A stretch of DNA of 57,500 bases from Gammaproteobacteria bacterium (lineage in GTDB: Bacteria > Pseudomonadota > Gammaproteobacteria > Pseudomonadales > Azotimanducaceae): positions 1 to 57,500 of the forward strand of contig JAJFKA010000064.1 of assembly GCA_021773555.1 (NCBI GenBank), in the 5' to 3' direction. This document shows, in pieces, positions 18,901-27,078 of this stretch. The notes under the pieces are model-generated. The model was not told the origin of the DNA, did not search any database, and saw nothing but the letters and a program-made list of their open reading frames with translations. Each line of letters starts with the position of its first letter. The stretch's first letter is position 1. A program made the position numbers and the translations under genes.

Positions 18901-20890
18901 CGCTAAGCAGCTTTTCAATGAACTCAACCGGTAGCGTCCTCGACTCTTGTGCCTGTCGCGCCACTGCCACCAGGTCCGCAACCAGATTATCGTAAACCAG
19001 TGAGAACATAATCAGATTCTGACATTCGCTGACAAATGCACTTCTGACGTCTTCATCAAGAATTACATGCAGAATCGTTCTATCTTTCTCGTCAATGGAT
19101 TTCACCGCAGAAGTCTTTTGTTCTAACTGAGACCACAGGGAATCTTCAAGCAGACGCCGATTAAGCGGAATGACACTGGTGTCCTCTGATCTGGTTTCAA
19201 TCAACGCGATTGATTCCGCTGAAAGACTGACATCTGAAAAACGCTGTTGTTCATAGAGCGACCCTGCCTCGATGATCAGATTCAGTTCAGAAACTAACTG
19301 ACTGCGCAGGAACTCTGGATTCTTCTCATTGATGTAGGTTTTATCAAACAGCTTGCGGCCCTCAAAGCTGAACAGGTCCTTGAGATAGGAGATGTCCGGC
19401 GTTTCGGTGACCGACATGGTGATTAACAATTCCTTGATTTCCTTAATGTCTCCAGTTGAAAGCAGATAGGAATTCGATTGTTGGTCACTGAGATGCTGAA
19501 CCACTGCTGTCAGATTATCGCTGGAACTACCTTTCCAACGGTTGTACAAATGCAATCCTGCAACCAGGCACAGCTCTTTCCTGGCGTTTTCATAATTTTT
19601 GCCCGGCTCACCAAAAAGTAATTGTGCGAATCGACCACGTTGATTGCCTAGTGCAGAACGTTTATCGGTGAAGTTTTTCCAGCTCTTGTTAAGGACATCA
19701 TCGTAGAGAACCTTGTCCGGATCCTGTAACCAGCCCAGGAATGCCGCGCGACGCTCTCGATGAATGCGTTGCGCCAGTTCGCCCTCAGGTATCTCACTTT
19801 TCGCCAGACGACCATACTGAGTGGTCGTTGTCGCCTTGATCCGGCGTCGAAGCCCGAGGTAGCGAAGGTAACGAAAGGCAACGCCAAAAACGTTGGGGTA
19901 CTCAGTCGGTGATGTTCGAAGTTTCAGCGTAGAACTGGCATGCATCGCCGCCATCGTTTCGGACGGGTTCAGATATCGATTTATGTTGCGCAGGTAATGG
20001 TCAATGATCTCGGGATGGTCGGCTACAAACGTCTTGGTGCTGGTCTCGATCGACTCGATTGCCGAAACGATTACGTTATAAAGATTCTCAATCTTGTCAT
20101 CTTCACCCGGATCATAATCAACGATGCCGTCGATGTTTCCCTGTTTGTAGAGTTCGAACGAAGAGACTCCCACATATTTCGCGCATTCCTGCCATGAGAG
20201 ATTATAGCGTCGCACCAGATTCGCCAGACTGCGCGGATGGATCGTGTTGAAAACTCCGGTACGCAGGCAAAGCAGCATGTTGCTGGAAGCCAGCGGAATA
20301 GCACCACCGGAATACCCCTGCCCGATAATAATGCCGAGGGTAGGCACATCTACATTGCAGAGTTCGGCGATCAATCTTGAAATGGAATGTGCCTGATTGT
20401 TAGCGTTAGCGTCCTCGTAGGGATCGGCACCTGGCGTATCCATAAACGTAACGATGGGCAGTGATCGAATTGCAAACTCGCTGGCGATGCGTGCCGCCGC
20501 CTCATGGTGTCTGGGACCCCACACGCCGCTTGCGTGGGCACGGTCCTGGGTAATAAAGCCGATGTTACGGAGCGTGCCATTGAAGTTCATCAAAAGCTCA
20601 CACGCATAGAAGGGACCGTCAGTCACCTCACGGCTTACCGGCACATCGAGTGCCTTGATAATCTCACGAGCGCCCGGCCTGCCCGACTCTTCAGTCGGCG
20701 CAACTGTCGCCTCGATGTAGGCATCCACCTCCATGTTGTGCAGTTGTTCTAACCTGAACTCAATTTGCCGTTCTGTCAGCAAACCTTTAACAACAGCAGC
20801 CGGTTCTTTTCGCGGAAACAGTGAAAAGTCTTTCGCGAGGCTTTCCGCGTTGACATATAACTGGTCCACAGACCCTGTTTTTTGACCCAT
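15977..20890 (-). CDS. single-chain biotin-dependent acyl-CoA carboxylase (CTalpha-CTbeta-BC-BCCP)
   Basis: A single 1637-residue frame contains every catalytic unit of a biotin carboxylase system. An AccA-like carboxyltransferase half spans about 75-310 (TFMDTPGADP 148-157, GQGYSGGA 190-197). A helical, unrecognised region spans about 320-820. An AccD-like half spans about 830-1030 (FISSGGMQTKEG 891-902, no zinc ribbon). An ATP-grasp biotin carboxylase spans about 1050-1505 (HGGGGKG 1215-1221, EMNTRLQVEHP). A biotinyl domain spans about 1540-1630, with the acceptor Lys1581 in EAMKM. All landmark motifs look intact. It should carboxylate acetyl-CoA, propionyl-CoA or a longer acyl-CoA. Domain order differs from eukaryotic ACC (BC-BCCP-central-CT) and from the separate accABCD subunits. 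It is monocistronic, ends eight bases from the convergent exporter gene, and lies upstream of a fatty-acid gene region. Confidence 0.92.
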   Translation of the reverse strand: MGQKTGSVDQLYVNAESLAKDFSLFPRKEPAAVVKGLLTERQIEFRLEQLHNMEVDAYIEATVAPTEESGRPGAREIIKALDVPVSREVTDGPFYACELLMNFNGTLRNIGFITQDRAHASGVWGPRHHEAAARIASEFAIRSLPIVTFMDTPGADPYEDANANNQAHSISRLIAELCNVDVPTLGIIIGQGYSGGAIPLASSNMLLCLRTGVFNTIHPRSLANLVRRYNLSWQECAKYVGVSSFELYKQGNIDGIVDYDPGEDDKIENLYNVIVSAIESIETSTKTFVADHPEIIDHYLRNINRYLNPSETMAAMHASSTLKLRTSPTEYPNVFGVAFRYLRYLGLRRRIKATTTTQYGRLAKSEIPEGELAQRIHRERRAAFLGWLQDPDKVLYDDVLNKSWKNFTDKRSALGNQRGRFAQLLFGEPGKNYENARKELCLVAGLHLYNRWKGSSSDNLTAVVQHLSDQQSNSYLLSTGDIKEIKELLITMSVTETPDISYLKDLFSFEGRKLFDKTYINEKNPEFLRSQLVSELNLIIEAGSLYEQQRFSDVSLSAESIALIETRSEDTSVIPLNRRLLEDSLWSQLEQKTSAVKSIDEKDRTILHVILDEDVRSAFVSECQNLIMFSLVYDNLVADLVAVARQAQESRTLPVEFIEKLLSDAVGVACEMPVFAGSSESEIRDRFARWMEVISAYSGCASFLKSVEEWMRIVHKDKSDTLFVVVSFFFEKLLPEYYASRRSNRRFVGKIEPVRIGRRKDFWNRLTIAYRDLLFNEVLSLEKRSRRTTFEVLLSRYVANFQETSATLMSANPVSFPTFRPSIESALKNNIRPHGLVTGIGDFTTEKGCYKAGLVMSNVAFQAGSIDNSDCARICNLLVECAVQRLPVICFISSGGMQTKEGAAALFTMAVVNDRITRFVRDNDLPIIIFGFGDCTGGAQASFVTHPLVQSYYFSGTSMPFAGQAVVERNLPYTCLLSNYLSLNPGAMRGLVKHPFSPDLDTELRAVDPALPLPTESVEEVVDRIMSGSLTAAEPIVIQQLTSDKDLIRPIKRVLIHARGCTAVKLVSKAIEFGHEVVLVQSDPDMDSVPADLIRDDPKHALVSLGGNTSDESYLNALSVLSIAEAQKVDSLHPGIGFLSEDPNFANLVRKHGINFIGPRVVSMETMGNKSNAINTTMNNDVPVVPGSHGIVETAERAAEIAHQIGYPVLLKAVHGGGGKGIQAVSKPEQLHNLYHQVSMVAKSAFGNGDLYIEKYVTSLRHIEAQILRDVEGSTHVIGLRDCSVQRNNQKLMEESGSTMLPAKLRKQVLEYARRIADAVDYTGAGTVEFIYDVPNDAVYFMEMNTRLQVEHPVTEMVTGVDIVRQQFEIASGASIKKLKYPEKGYALEVRVNAEKAVLNADGEVSFVPTPGEITHCELPEARDVRLISMAASGKVVSPFYDSLIVQIICHGKDRADTINKMYDYLNSVTIHGISTNICLIKRILKDEQFLGGVYDTGYLPDFLSRIDAQELIDEIEKASGTAGTDLDLEMLKIEGSDELKVLSPSTGVFYRTPSPSEPEYVNIGDIVTTDDVLCQLEAMKMFTPVNLNTFSGEQGEVYLSSQKYEITRINLTSGQQVNEGDLLFVIKPLMSEEIAA

Positions 20891-21197
20891 AACTTTTTCT
20901 TACCCACTAATGACAAAGGCCTTTATCCGGCGACATCATCATTCTCTGCGCTGAGCTCAGCCCTGCATTAACGGCTCACTTCCAGCCTGTTTATCAACTT
21001 CGAAATCACCACTCGGCCGACCTCTTGACTGGATTCCTCAATGCGCACCTTCCAGGCCTTGTTTCATGCGTCCTCACGAACATTATCCACGTAATCAGAG
21101 GGTTCCCTAGGGTACTCTAATCAATCCCTGCTTTCAATGAACGTGATTTCATAAGACGCCCATAACCAACTGATTTTATTGAACTTAAATTCGAAAA
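20891..21197. other. 307-base intergenic region upstream of the carboxylase
   Basis: No gene is seen. On the minus strand this region should carry the carboxylase promoter. TTGAAA lies 17 bases from a poor TACCCT hexamer, and a CCCTAGGG palindrome sits at about 21106-21113. None is convincing enough to call. Confidence 0.4.
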
Positions 21198-22721
21198 TTA
21201 GACTGCCCCCAGGGGAATCAGTCCTATTCTGGACTGCCACTCGCGTGGTCCGGTCACATGCACAGATTCGCCACGGCAATCCACGGCAACCGTGACCGGC
21301 ATATCTTCGACGACAAATTCATGTATGGCCTCCATGCCCAGGTCCTCAAATGCGACGATTCTTGATTTCCTGATCGCTTTGGACACCAGAAATGCTGCGC
21401 CACCGACGGCCATGAGGTAGACCGCCTGGTGTTGTTTAATTGCTGCTATCGCAACGGGTCCCCGTTCCGCCTTGCCAATCATGCCCAACAGTCCCGTTTT
21501 CTCCAGCATCATCTCGGTAAAGCTGTCCATTCGAGTGGCCGTGGTTGGACCCGCGGGACCGACTACCTCATCACCGACCGGGTCGACCGGACCCACGTAA
21601 TAAATAAACCTGCCTTTGAGGTCAACGCCTTCGGGAAGCGACTCCCCACGATCGAACAAATCTCGGATTCTTTTATGGGCGGCATCCCGGCCCGTGAGCA
21701 TTTTTCCAGACAGGAGCAGGGTTTCGCCCGGTTGCCACGCAAGCATATCCTGTGCGGTTACCTTATCCAGATTAACCCGTCGGGAACCCGCACCTGCTTC
21801 CCAGACAATCGCAGGCCATGATTCAAGATCGGGAACGCTAAGCTCTGCCGGTCCGCGGCCATCGAGAACGAAATGCGCATGTCGTGTTGCCGCGCAATTT
21901 GGAATCATCGCGACAGGCAGGTTCGCCGCATGGGTCGGATAATCTGCAATCTTGACATCAAGCACAGTCGTCAGGCCGCCGAGGCCCTGTGCGCCGATAC
22001 CCAGGGCGTTCACTTTTTCAAAAATTTCGAGGCGAAGCTCTTCTGTCCGGGTCTGCGCACCCCGACTGACAAGCTCGTGTATGTCGATGGGATCCATGAG
22101 CGATCGTTTGGCCATAAGCATGGCTTTTTCGGAAGTCCCACCAATGCCGATACCGAGCATACCGGGCGGGCACCAGCCGGCACCCATGGTCGGCACAGTC
22201 TTCAGTACCCAATCTACGATACTATCCGCCGGGTTGAGCATGGCGAATTTGGATTTTGCTTCGGAACCGCCTCCCTTGGCAGCAACGTGTACCTCGACTT
22301 TATCCCCCAACACCAGTTCCACATGGATCACAGCGGGGGTATTGTCCCGGGTATTGACCCGTTTACCCGCCGGGTCTGACAGCACCGAAGCCCTCAATAC
22401 GTTCTCAGGCATAAGGTATGCGCGCCTGACTCCCTCATTGACCATATCTTCCAGGGAGCAATCCGTTTCAAACTGTACATCCATGCCGACCGACACGAAC
22501 ACGTTAACGATTCCAGTATCCTGACAGATAGGCCGCTTGCCTTCGGCACACATCCTGGAGTTAATCAAAATCTGCGCCATGGCATCCTTCGCGGCTTTGG
22601 ATTCCTCCCGCTCGTATGCTTCACTGATAGCTTTGATAAAATCTGGTGGATGATAGTAGGAAATGTATTGCAGGGAATCCTGTATGCTCTGGATCAGGTC
22701 ATCCTTTTTTACGCGAGTCAT
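21198..22721 (-). CDS. class I (iron-sulfur) fumarate hydratase
   Basis: The 507-residue protein is a class I fumarase, an oxygen-sensitive [4Fe-4S] enzyme interconverting fumarate and malate. Three cluster-type cysteines are visible in conserved settings: RPICQDTG (Cys66), GAGWCPPG and IPNCAATRH. The alpha region with KGGGSEAKSKF and the beta region with YVGPVDPVGDEVVGPAGPTT are both present, as in two-domain FumA/FumB. I chose ATG 22721; an in-frame GTG at 22727 adds two residues. It is followed downstream by the large carboxylase after 307 bases and preceded by a MaoC gene. Some enzymes of this class also act on mesaconate, so fumA is likely but not assigned as a symbol. Confidence 0.93.
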   Translation of the reverse strand: MTRVKKDDLIQSIQDSLQYISYYHPPDFIKAISEAYEREESKAAKDAMAQILINSRMCAEGKRPICQDTGIVNVFVSVGMDVQFETDCSLEDMVNEGVRRAYLMPENVLRASVLSDPAGKRVNTRDNTPAVIHVELVLGDKVEVHVAAKGGGSEAKSKFAMLNPADSIVDWVLKTVPTMGAGWCPPGMLGIGIGGTSEKAMLMAKRSLMDPIDIHELVSRGAQTRTEELRLEIFEKVNALGIGAQGLGGLTTVLDVKIADYPTHAANLPVAMIPNCAATRHAHFVLDGRGPAELSVPDLESWPAIVWEAGAGSRRVNLDKVTAQDMLAWQPGETLLLSGKMLTGRDAAHKRIRDLFDRGESLPEGVDLKGRFIYYVGPVDPVGDEVVGPAGPTTATRMDSFTEMMLEKTGLLGMIGKAERGPVAIAAIKQHQAVYLMAVGGAAFLVSKAIRKSRIVAFEDLGMEAIHEFVVEDMPVTVAVDCRGESVHVTGPREWQSRIGLIPLGAV

Positions 22722-22809
22722 TGACACTGCCCATGCTTCATTAACAGAGCATTATTGTATCAAGCTAACCAGGCATATGTGAGTTGAGAGTGGCAGCAAC
22801 GCCGGGAAT

Positions 22810-23292
22810 TTAAGAATACATAAAGCGGAGCAATGACTCGGCGACACAGACGGGTTTGTCTGAACCTTCAAGTTCCACGGTTACTTCCCTTTTCACCTGA
22901 ATGGTATTCGGCCCCTTCAGTTCTGCGCCAACCAGTCTGTGTCGGGCACGAACTTTCGAATTGACCGGTACCGGTGCGGGAAACCGGACCTTGTCCAGGC
23001 CATAGTTCACGCCCATGTAAACACCTTCAAGGGCCTGGGGCTTTTTCGGTGGAATACTCCCGCCCAGATGCACGATCAATGACAGGGTCAGGAAGCCATG
23101 CGCGATGGTTACCTTGTAAGGTGACAACTCGGCTGATTTTTCAGGATCAATATGAATAAACTGGTGGTCCATAGTGGCATCGGCAAACAGGTTAATTCGC
23201 TCCTGGTCAATCTCAAACCAATCACCAACGCCTTCTTCTTCGCCAAGATAGGATTCAAAAATCGCGAGTGCAGATTCAGCTTTTGTAGACAT
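22810..23292 (-). CDS. MaoC-like hot-dog dehydratase
   Basis: The 160-residue single hot-dog protein has the (R)-hydratase motif FADATMDHQFIHID, containing the catalytic Asp and His of the MaoC/PhaJ family. Such enzymes hydrate trans-2-enoyl-CoA or act as hydroxyacyl dehydratases. A strong AGGGAG ribosome site precedes the ATG. It shares strand with the fumarase 88 bases downstream. The acyl chain it handles is unknown; a role beside the nearby fatty-acid genes is an inference. Confidence 0.88.
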   Translation of the reverse strand: MSTKAESALAIFESYLGEEEGVGDWFEIDQERINLFADATMDHQFIHIDPEKSAELSPYKVTIAHGFLTLSLIVHLGGSIPPKKPQALEGVYMGVNYGLDKVRFPAPVPVNSKVRARHRLVGAELKGPNTIQVKREVTVELEGSDKPVCVAESLLRFMYS

Positions 23293-23376
23293 GATTTCTC
23301 CCTTTAAATCTTTCGTGTTTCAGTTTCCCGACAAAGCAGCATACCATAGACCCACACAGTTATCGGAAGTACGCAA

Positions 23377-24540
23377 TTGTTCTCCCCTCTGCGAATCACC
23401 CTGATCCTGACCGCGGTCGGCCTGTTCCTTCTTGCCTGGATCGCGACCATTCCAAATCCGGTATTGACTCAATTCCAGACCTTCAAGGTGACGCCTGGAA
23501 AAGTACAGCAGCCTTACTATCGTGAGCAATTCACATCCGCCGCCGAAACGGAAAAGGCACACGCGGCGAGTATCCATCGACAAGGTGAGGATTTGGTCGC
23601 GCTCTGGTACGGAGGCAGCAAGGAAGGGGCTGATGATGTGCAGATATTCCAGTCCCGTTATCACGCTGGTCAATGGGGCCAGGCCGTGGCGATCCTCAGT
23701 CGTGAAAGTGTCGCCAGGGATTTACGGCGACATATTCGCAAGATTGGAAATCCGGTCGCCTTCGAACACCCGAACGGCAATATCTGGCTATTTTTTGTCA
23801 GCGTTTCTGTCGGTGGCTGGGCGGGCAGTTCGATCAATCTTGTGCAGTCCACGGATCAGGGCAGGTCCTGGGGAAGGGTAAGAAAAATAGTTAGCTCACC
23901 ATTTATAAACCTGAGCACACTCGTCCGAAACCAGCCTGTGATGTTCAACGACGGCAGCATCGCCCTGCCTGTCTACCATGAATTTCTCGCCAAATTCAGT
24001 GAACTGCTTCGCTTTGACGAACATGCTCGCGTGCTGGGTAAAATTCGTCTCCCCGGAAGCCGTGATGCACTGCAACCTGTCATCGTGCCAATCGATCAGC
24101 TCCATGGGACCGCCATGATGCGCTACGCAGGACCACCGCCTCGAAGGGTAATGCAGTCTACAACCCTCGATGGAGGAAACTCCTGGACCCCGGCAAGCAA
24201 GACATCCCTGTCGAATCCTAACTCTGCCGTTACCGCTATAGAGATCGGTAGCGGTGACCTCATCGCCGTGATCAACAACTCCGTTATGGGGAGATCAAAT
24301 CTGGACGTGGTATACAAGCGTGAGGGCGGAGACTGGCGTGTCCTGCATACCCTCGATTCTGAAAACGTGAGTCCGGCAAGCCATGAATTCGAATTTTCCT
24401 ATCCTTCGATCGTCACAGACCATGCTGGTAACTACCATTTGCTATACAGCTGGAATGACCAGAATATCAAGCATGTCACTTTTAATCGGGACTGGCTCTG
24501 GGAAAAAATTGGTGAGCACCAGGACGATCGACGATCATGA
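23377..24540 (+). CDS. sialidase/BNR-repeat protein with N-terminal membrane anchor
   Basis: The 387-residue protein starts with a hydrophobic helix (about residues 5-24), so it is likely membrane-anchored with its body outside. Two Asp-box motifs, STDQGRSW and TTLDGGNSW, indicate a six-bladed sialidase-type propeller, and a glycan-processing sialidase-like fold (HAASIHRQGEDLVALWYGG) opens it. The start is TTG at 23377 with CGGAAG eight bases upstream. It overlaps the next gene by four bases. Many marine proteins of this type are annotated as exo-alpha-sialidase, but the sialidase arginine triad was not verified, so the substrate is open. Confidence 0.8.
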   Translation: MFSPLRITLILTAVGLFLLAWIATIPNPVLTQFQTFKVTPGKVQQPYYREQFTSAAETEKAHAASIHRQGEDLVALWYGGSKEGADDVQIFQSRYHAGQWGQAVAILSRESVARDLRRHIRKIGNPVAFEHPNGNIWLFFVSVSVGGWAGSSINLVQSTDQGRSWGRVRKIVSSPFINLSTLVRNQPVMFNDGSIALPVYHEFLAKFSELLRFDEHARVLGKIRLPGSRDALQPVIVPIDQLHGTAMMRYAGPPPRRVMQSTTLDGGNSWTPASKTSLSNPNSAVTAIEIGSGDLIAVINNSVMGRSNLDVVYKREGGDWRVLHTLDSENVSPASHEFEFSYPSIVTDHAGNYHLLYSWNDQNIKHVTFNRDWLWEKIGEHQDDRRS

Positions 24541-25853
24541 TCGCTTCAATGACGATCCCTGCTTTGATGACCATAATCGGGTCGGTGCTTATCTTTACGC
24601 TGAGCGCCTTTGCGCTTGTTAATCGCTGGCTGAAACCTGGGCTACAGCGCACAGCACTCGCTGCTGCATTGGCGGTCGTGGCGCTGTTGCCGCTGGGTGA
24701 AACCGGCAACGCCTTTTTCCTCGCGGGTGTTACCGGAGGGCTTAGCCTCACATCAATCATGCTGGCGGTGGTGTATATGACCCGACGCTGCCTGCCGCAA
24801 TCTTCCTTAGCCGATAGCTCCCTTGATTTTAGCGCCTTGTACCTTTTACTCAGCGTTATCGGGGTCGCGTTGTATCCGGCGACGCTGGGCTCTGCGGACT
24901 GGGATATCTATGGGCACGGTTATTACCCAATCATTCTCGGACCACTTCTGCTGGGTCTGACAATCTCTGGCATCTATCTCGGCGGTTACTGGTTTTCAGC
25001 CATCCTTTCCGGGGTGTTTCTGGGCTTTGCGTTCGGCGTGCTGGAATCGGACAACCTTTTCGATTATCTGCTTGATCCGTTTGTTACGGTGTTCTGCCTG
25101 ACAAGGGTACGAGGTGCGTGGGGACTCCTGCGCGGCCGCCTGGATCGGCACGTGATCGAAGCAATTCTGTTTTCGACAGGATCAGCACTTTTGCTGTTCG
25201 CCGTTTACCTTTCCCAGGTCAACCCTGACGCGTTTCGCTATCAGTTCGTTGCAGAAGATGGGCTCATCGAATCAGTGACGGCACTTTCGTTGTTCGCGGT
25301 CATGCTCATCAGTGGCCGGCGTCTCATCCACTTGCGAAAACACCGGGCTGCCTTATTTCTTGGTATGACCGGCTTTCTCGCCCTGGCAGGGCTCTTTGGC
25401 GCTGGCGAGGAGATTTCATGGGGACAACGCATTTTTGGCTGGCAAACGCCGGAATACTTTCTTGAGAACAACAAACAGGAAGAAACCGGCTTGCACAATC
25501 TCGTCGTCGAGGTTGATGGTAAAAAAGTTAATCTCAATAAGGTCATCTTCGGCACGGGTCTGGCGCTGGCGCTGATCGTATACCTGTTCATCATGACCCC
25601 ATTGTATCGCCGCCAATATGCCAATCAGGGTCCTTTTGTGAGGCTGATTGATCAGTTCGCCATTCCCATGCCTCGGAATGTTCATATCATCGGCTATCTG
25701 GTGGTGATCGCGACCGTCGAGTTATTGATCGACTCTTCGAAGCGGGGTGAAATGACCGAGTTTGCAGGCGCCATCGTGTTCCTCCTGAATGTGGCCTTCC
25801 CGTACAACTCGCGGATATTTGAGGACGTTGATTTAAGCGCAAGGGTTCCATAG
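24537..25853 (+). CDS. multi-pass membrane protein, function unknown
   Basis: The 438-residue protein has about ten hydrophobic segments. The N-terminal half carries SADWDIYGHGYYP and YLGGYWFSAILSGVFLGFAFGVLESDN. The C-terminal half carries EDGLIESVTALSLFAVM and GAGEEISWGQRIFGWQTPEYF, which I recall as a block found in otherwise uncharacterised bacterial membrane proteins. It may be a join of two families. Its ATG overlaps the sialidase-like gene by four bases (ATGA), and the desaturase follows within 31 bases. The three are therefore probably one operon. A role in envelope glycan or lipid metabolism is only suggested by context. Confidence 0.8.
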   Translation: MIASMTIPALMTIIGSVLIFTLSAFALVNRWLKPGLQRTALAAALAVVALLPLGETGNAFFLAGVTGGLSLTSIMLAVVYMTRRCLPQSSLADSSLDFSALYLLLSVIGVALYPATLGSADWDIYGHGYYPIILGPLLLGLTISGIYLGGYWFSAILSGVFLGFAFGVLESDNLFDYLLDPFVTVFCLTRVRGAWGLLRGRLDRHVIEAILFSTGSALLLFAVYLSQVNPDAFRYQFVAEDGLIESVTALSLFAVMLISGRRLIHLRKHRAALFLGMTGFLALAGLFGAGEEISWGQRIFGWQTPEYFLENNKQEETGLHNLVVEVDGKKVNLNKVIFGTGLALALIVYLFIMTPLYRRQYANQGPFVRLIDQFAIPMPRNVHIIGYLVVIATVELLIDSSKRGEMTEFAGAIVFLLNVAFPYNSRIFEDVDLSARVP

Positions 25854-25884
25854 CATTAGATATCTGAGCAGCTCGAGCACAGCC

Positions 25885-27018
25885 ATGGAGAAAACAACCG
25901 AACAACCGGCACGCAGGTTTGATGTGATGTCCATTTTCGTGGGTACCGGATTAGTGGCGGCCCTGGTCGTGCCGTGGTATGGCCTCACTTACGGCTACGA
26001 TACCTTGCTATGGGCGCTGTTTATCATTTTTATGTTCTGGAATGGACTATCCATTACGGCAGGCTACCACCGGCTTTGGGCACATAAGTCCTACCAGGCA
26101 CATTTCATCGTGCGCCTGGTTTTTGCACTCGGCGGCGCGCTGGCGTTACAGAATTCGATAAAAGTCTGGTGCTCAAACCACCGCAACCATCACCGTTATG
26201 TTGACGACGAACTTCGTGATCCCTACGCACCCGTTAAGGGTCTGTGGTTTTCGCATATTGGCTGGATGCTGCGCGATTATGATGCCTCAAAGTTAACAGA
26301 GGCGAACATCACCGACCTGACTGCCGATCCCCTGGTCGCTTTCCAGCACAAATATTACTGGTTGTTGGCGTTCACCCTGAATGTCCTCGCGCCCCTGGGA
26401 TTGGGAGCGCTGGCCGGTGATGCAATTGGTGGCCTGCTGCTGCTAGGCTTTCTTCGCCTGGTCATCTGTCACCACACGACATTTTTTATTAACTCCCTGG
26501 CCCATTACTGGGGTGATCAACCTTATTCGGATGAAAACAGTGCGCGGGACAATGCCTATGTCGCCTGGTTAACCTATGGCGAGGGATATCACAATTTTCA
26601 CCATACATTCCAGTGGGACTATCGTAACGGGCTGCGCTGGTATCAGTTCGATCCTACCAAGTGGTTGATCGGCAGTTTGTCGCTGCTCAGGCTTACCTAT
26701 GCGTTAAAACGGGTGGCACCGGAGAAGATCGAGGCATCCATCGTGCAGATGCAGCTCAAACAAGCAACGACCAGAATTCTCAAGTTCCGGGATCTTAACG
26801 CTGACGAAATGTTGTCTCGCCTTGATCAGGAATATGACAAGCTGCTGGTCACCCTCAATGCCTGGGCATCGTGCCGACACGAATGGCTGGAACTGAAAAA
26901 AGCCAATATGACCCACAAGTGGCAGCACAACGAAGTCCGACTGAAGCTGCGGCAACTCGAAGCGAGCCTGGAACTACAACGTTTTCGCTGGCAGATGTTT
27001 ACCCAGCAATTCGCCTGA
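25885..27018 (+). CDS. membrane fatty acyl-CoA desaturase (delta-9 type) with coiled-coil tail
   Basis: The 377-residue di-iron membrane enzyme shows all three histidine boxes: HRLWAH (62-67), HRNHH (99-103) and HNFHH (236-240), separated by hydrophobic segments. This pattern is that of stearoyl-CoA-type desaturases that introduce a cis double bond into acyl-CoA. After about residue 285 a charged, Leu-rich helical extension rich in Lys/Glu/Gln runs to the end and looks like a coiled coil, which minimal desaturases lack. It is the last gene of the sialidase-like/membrane protein/desaturase group. An electron-donor partner is not visible nearby. Confidence 0.92.
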   Translation: MEKTTEQPARRFDVMSIFVGTGLVAALVVPWYGLTYGYDTLLWALFIIFMFWNGLSITAGYHRLWAHKSYQAHFIVRLVFALGGALALQNSIKVWCSNHRNHHRYVDDELRDPYAPVKGLWFSHIGWMLRDYDASKLTEANITDLTADPLVAFQHKYYWLLAFTLNVLAPLGLGALAGDAIGGLLLLGFLRLVICHHTTFFINSLAHYWGDQPYSDENSARDNAYVAWLTYGEGYHNFHHTFQWDYRNGLRWYQFDPTKWLIGSLSLLRLTYALKRVAPEKIEASIVQMQLKQATTRILKFRDLNADEMLSRLDQEYDKLLVTLNAWASCRHEWLELKKANMTHKWQHNEVRLKLRQLEASLELQRFRWQMFTQQFA

Positions 27019-27078
27019 AACCGTTCCCGGTCCCAGCCGCAGATAGACAACCAGAAAAAATTCTCAAGGAAAACGAAC

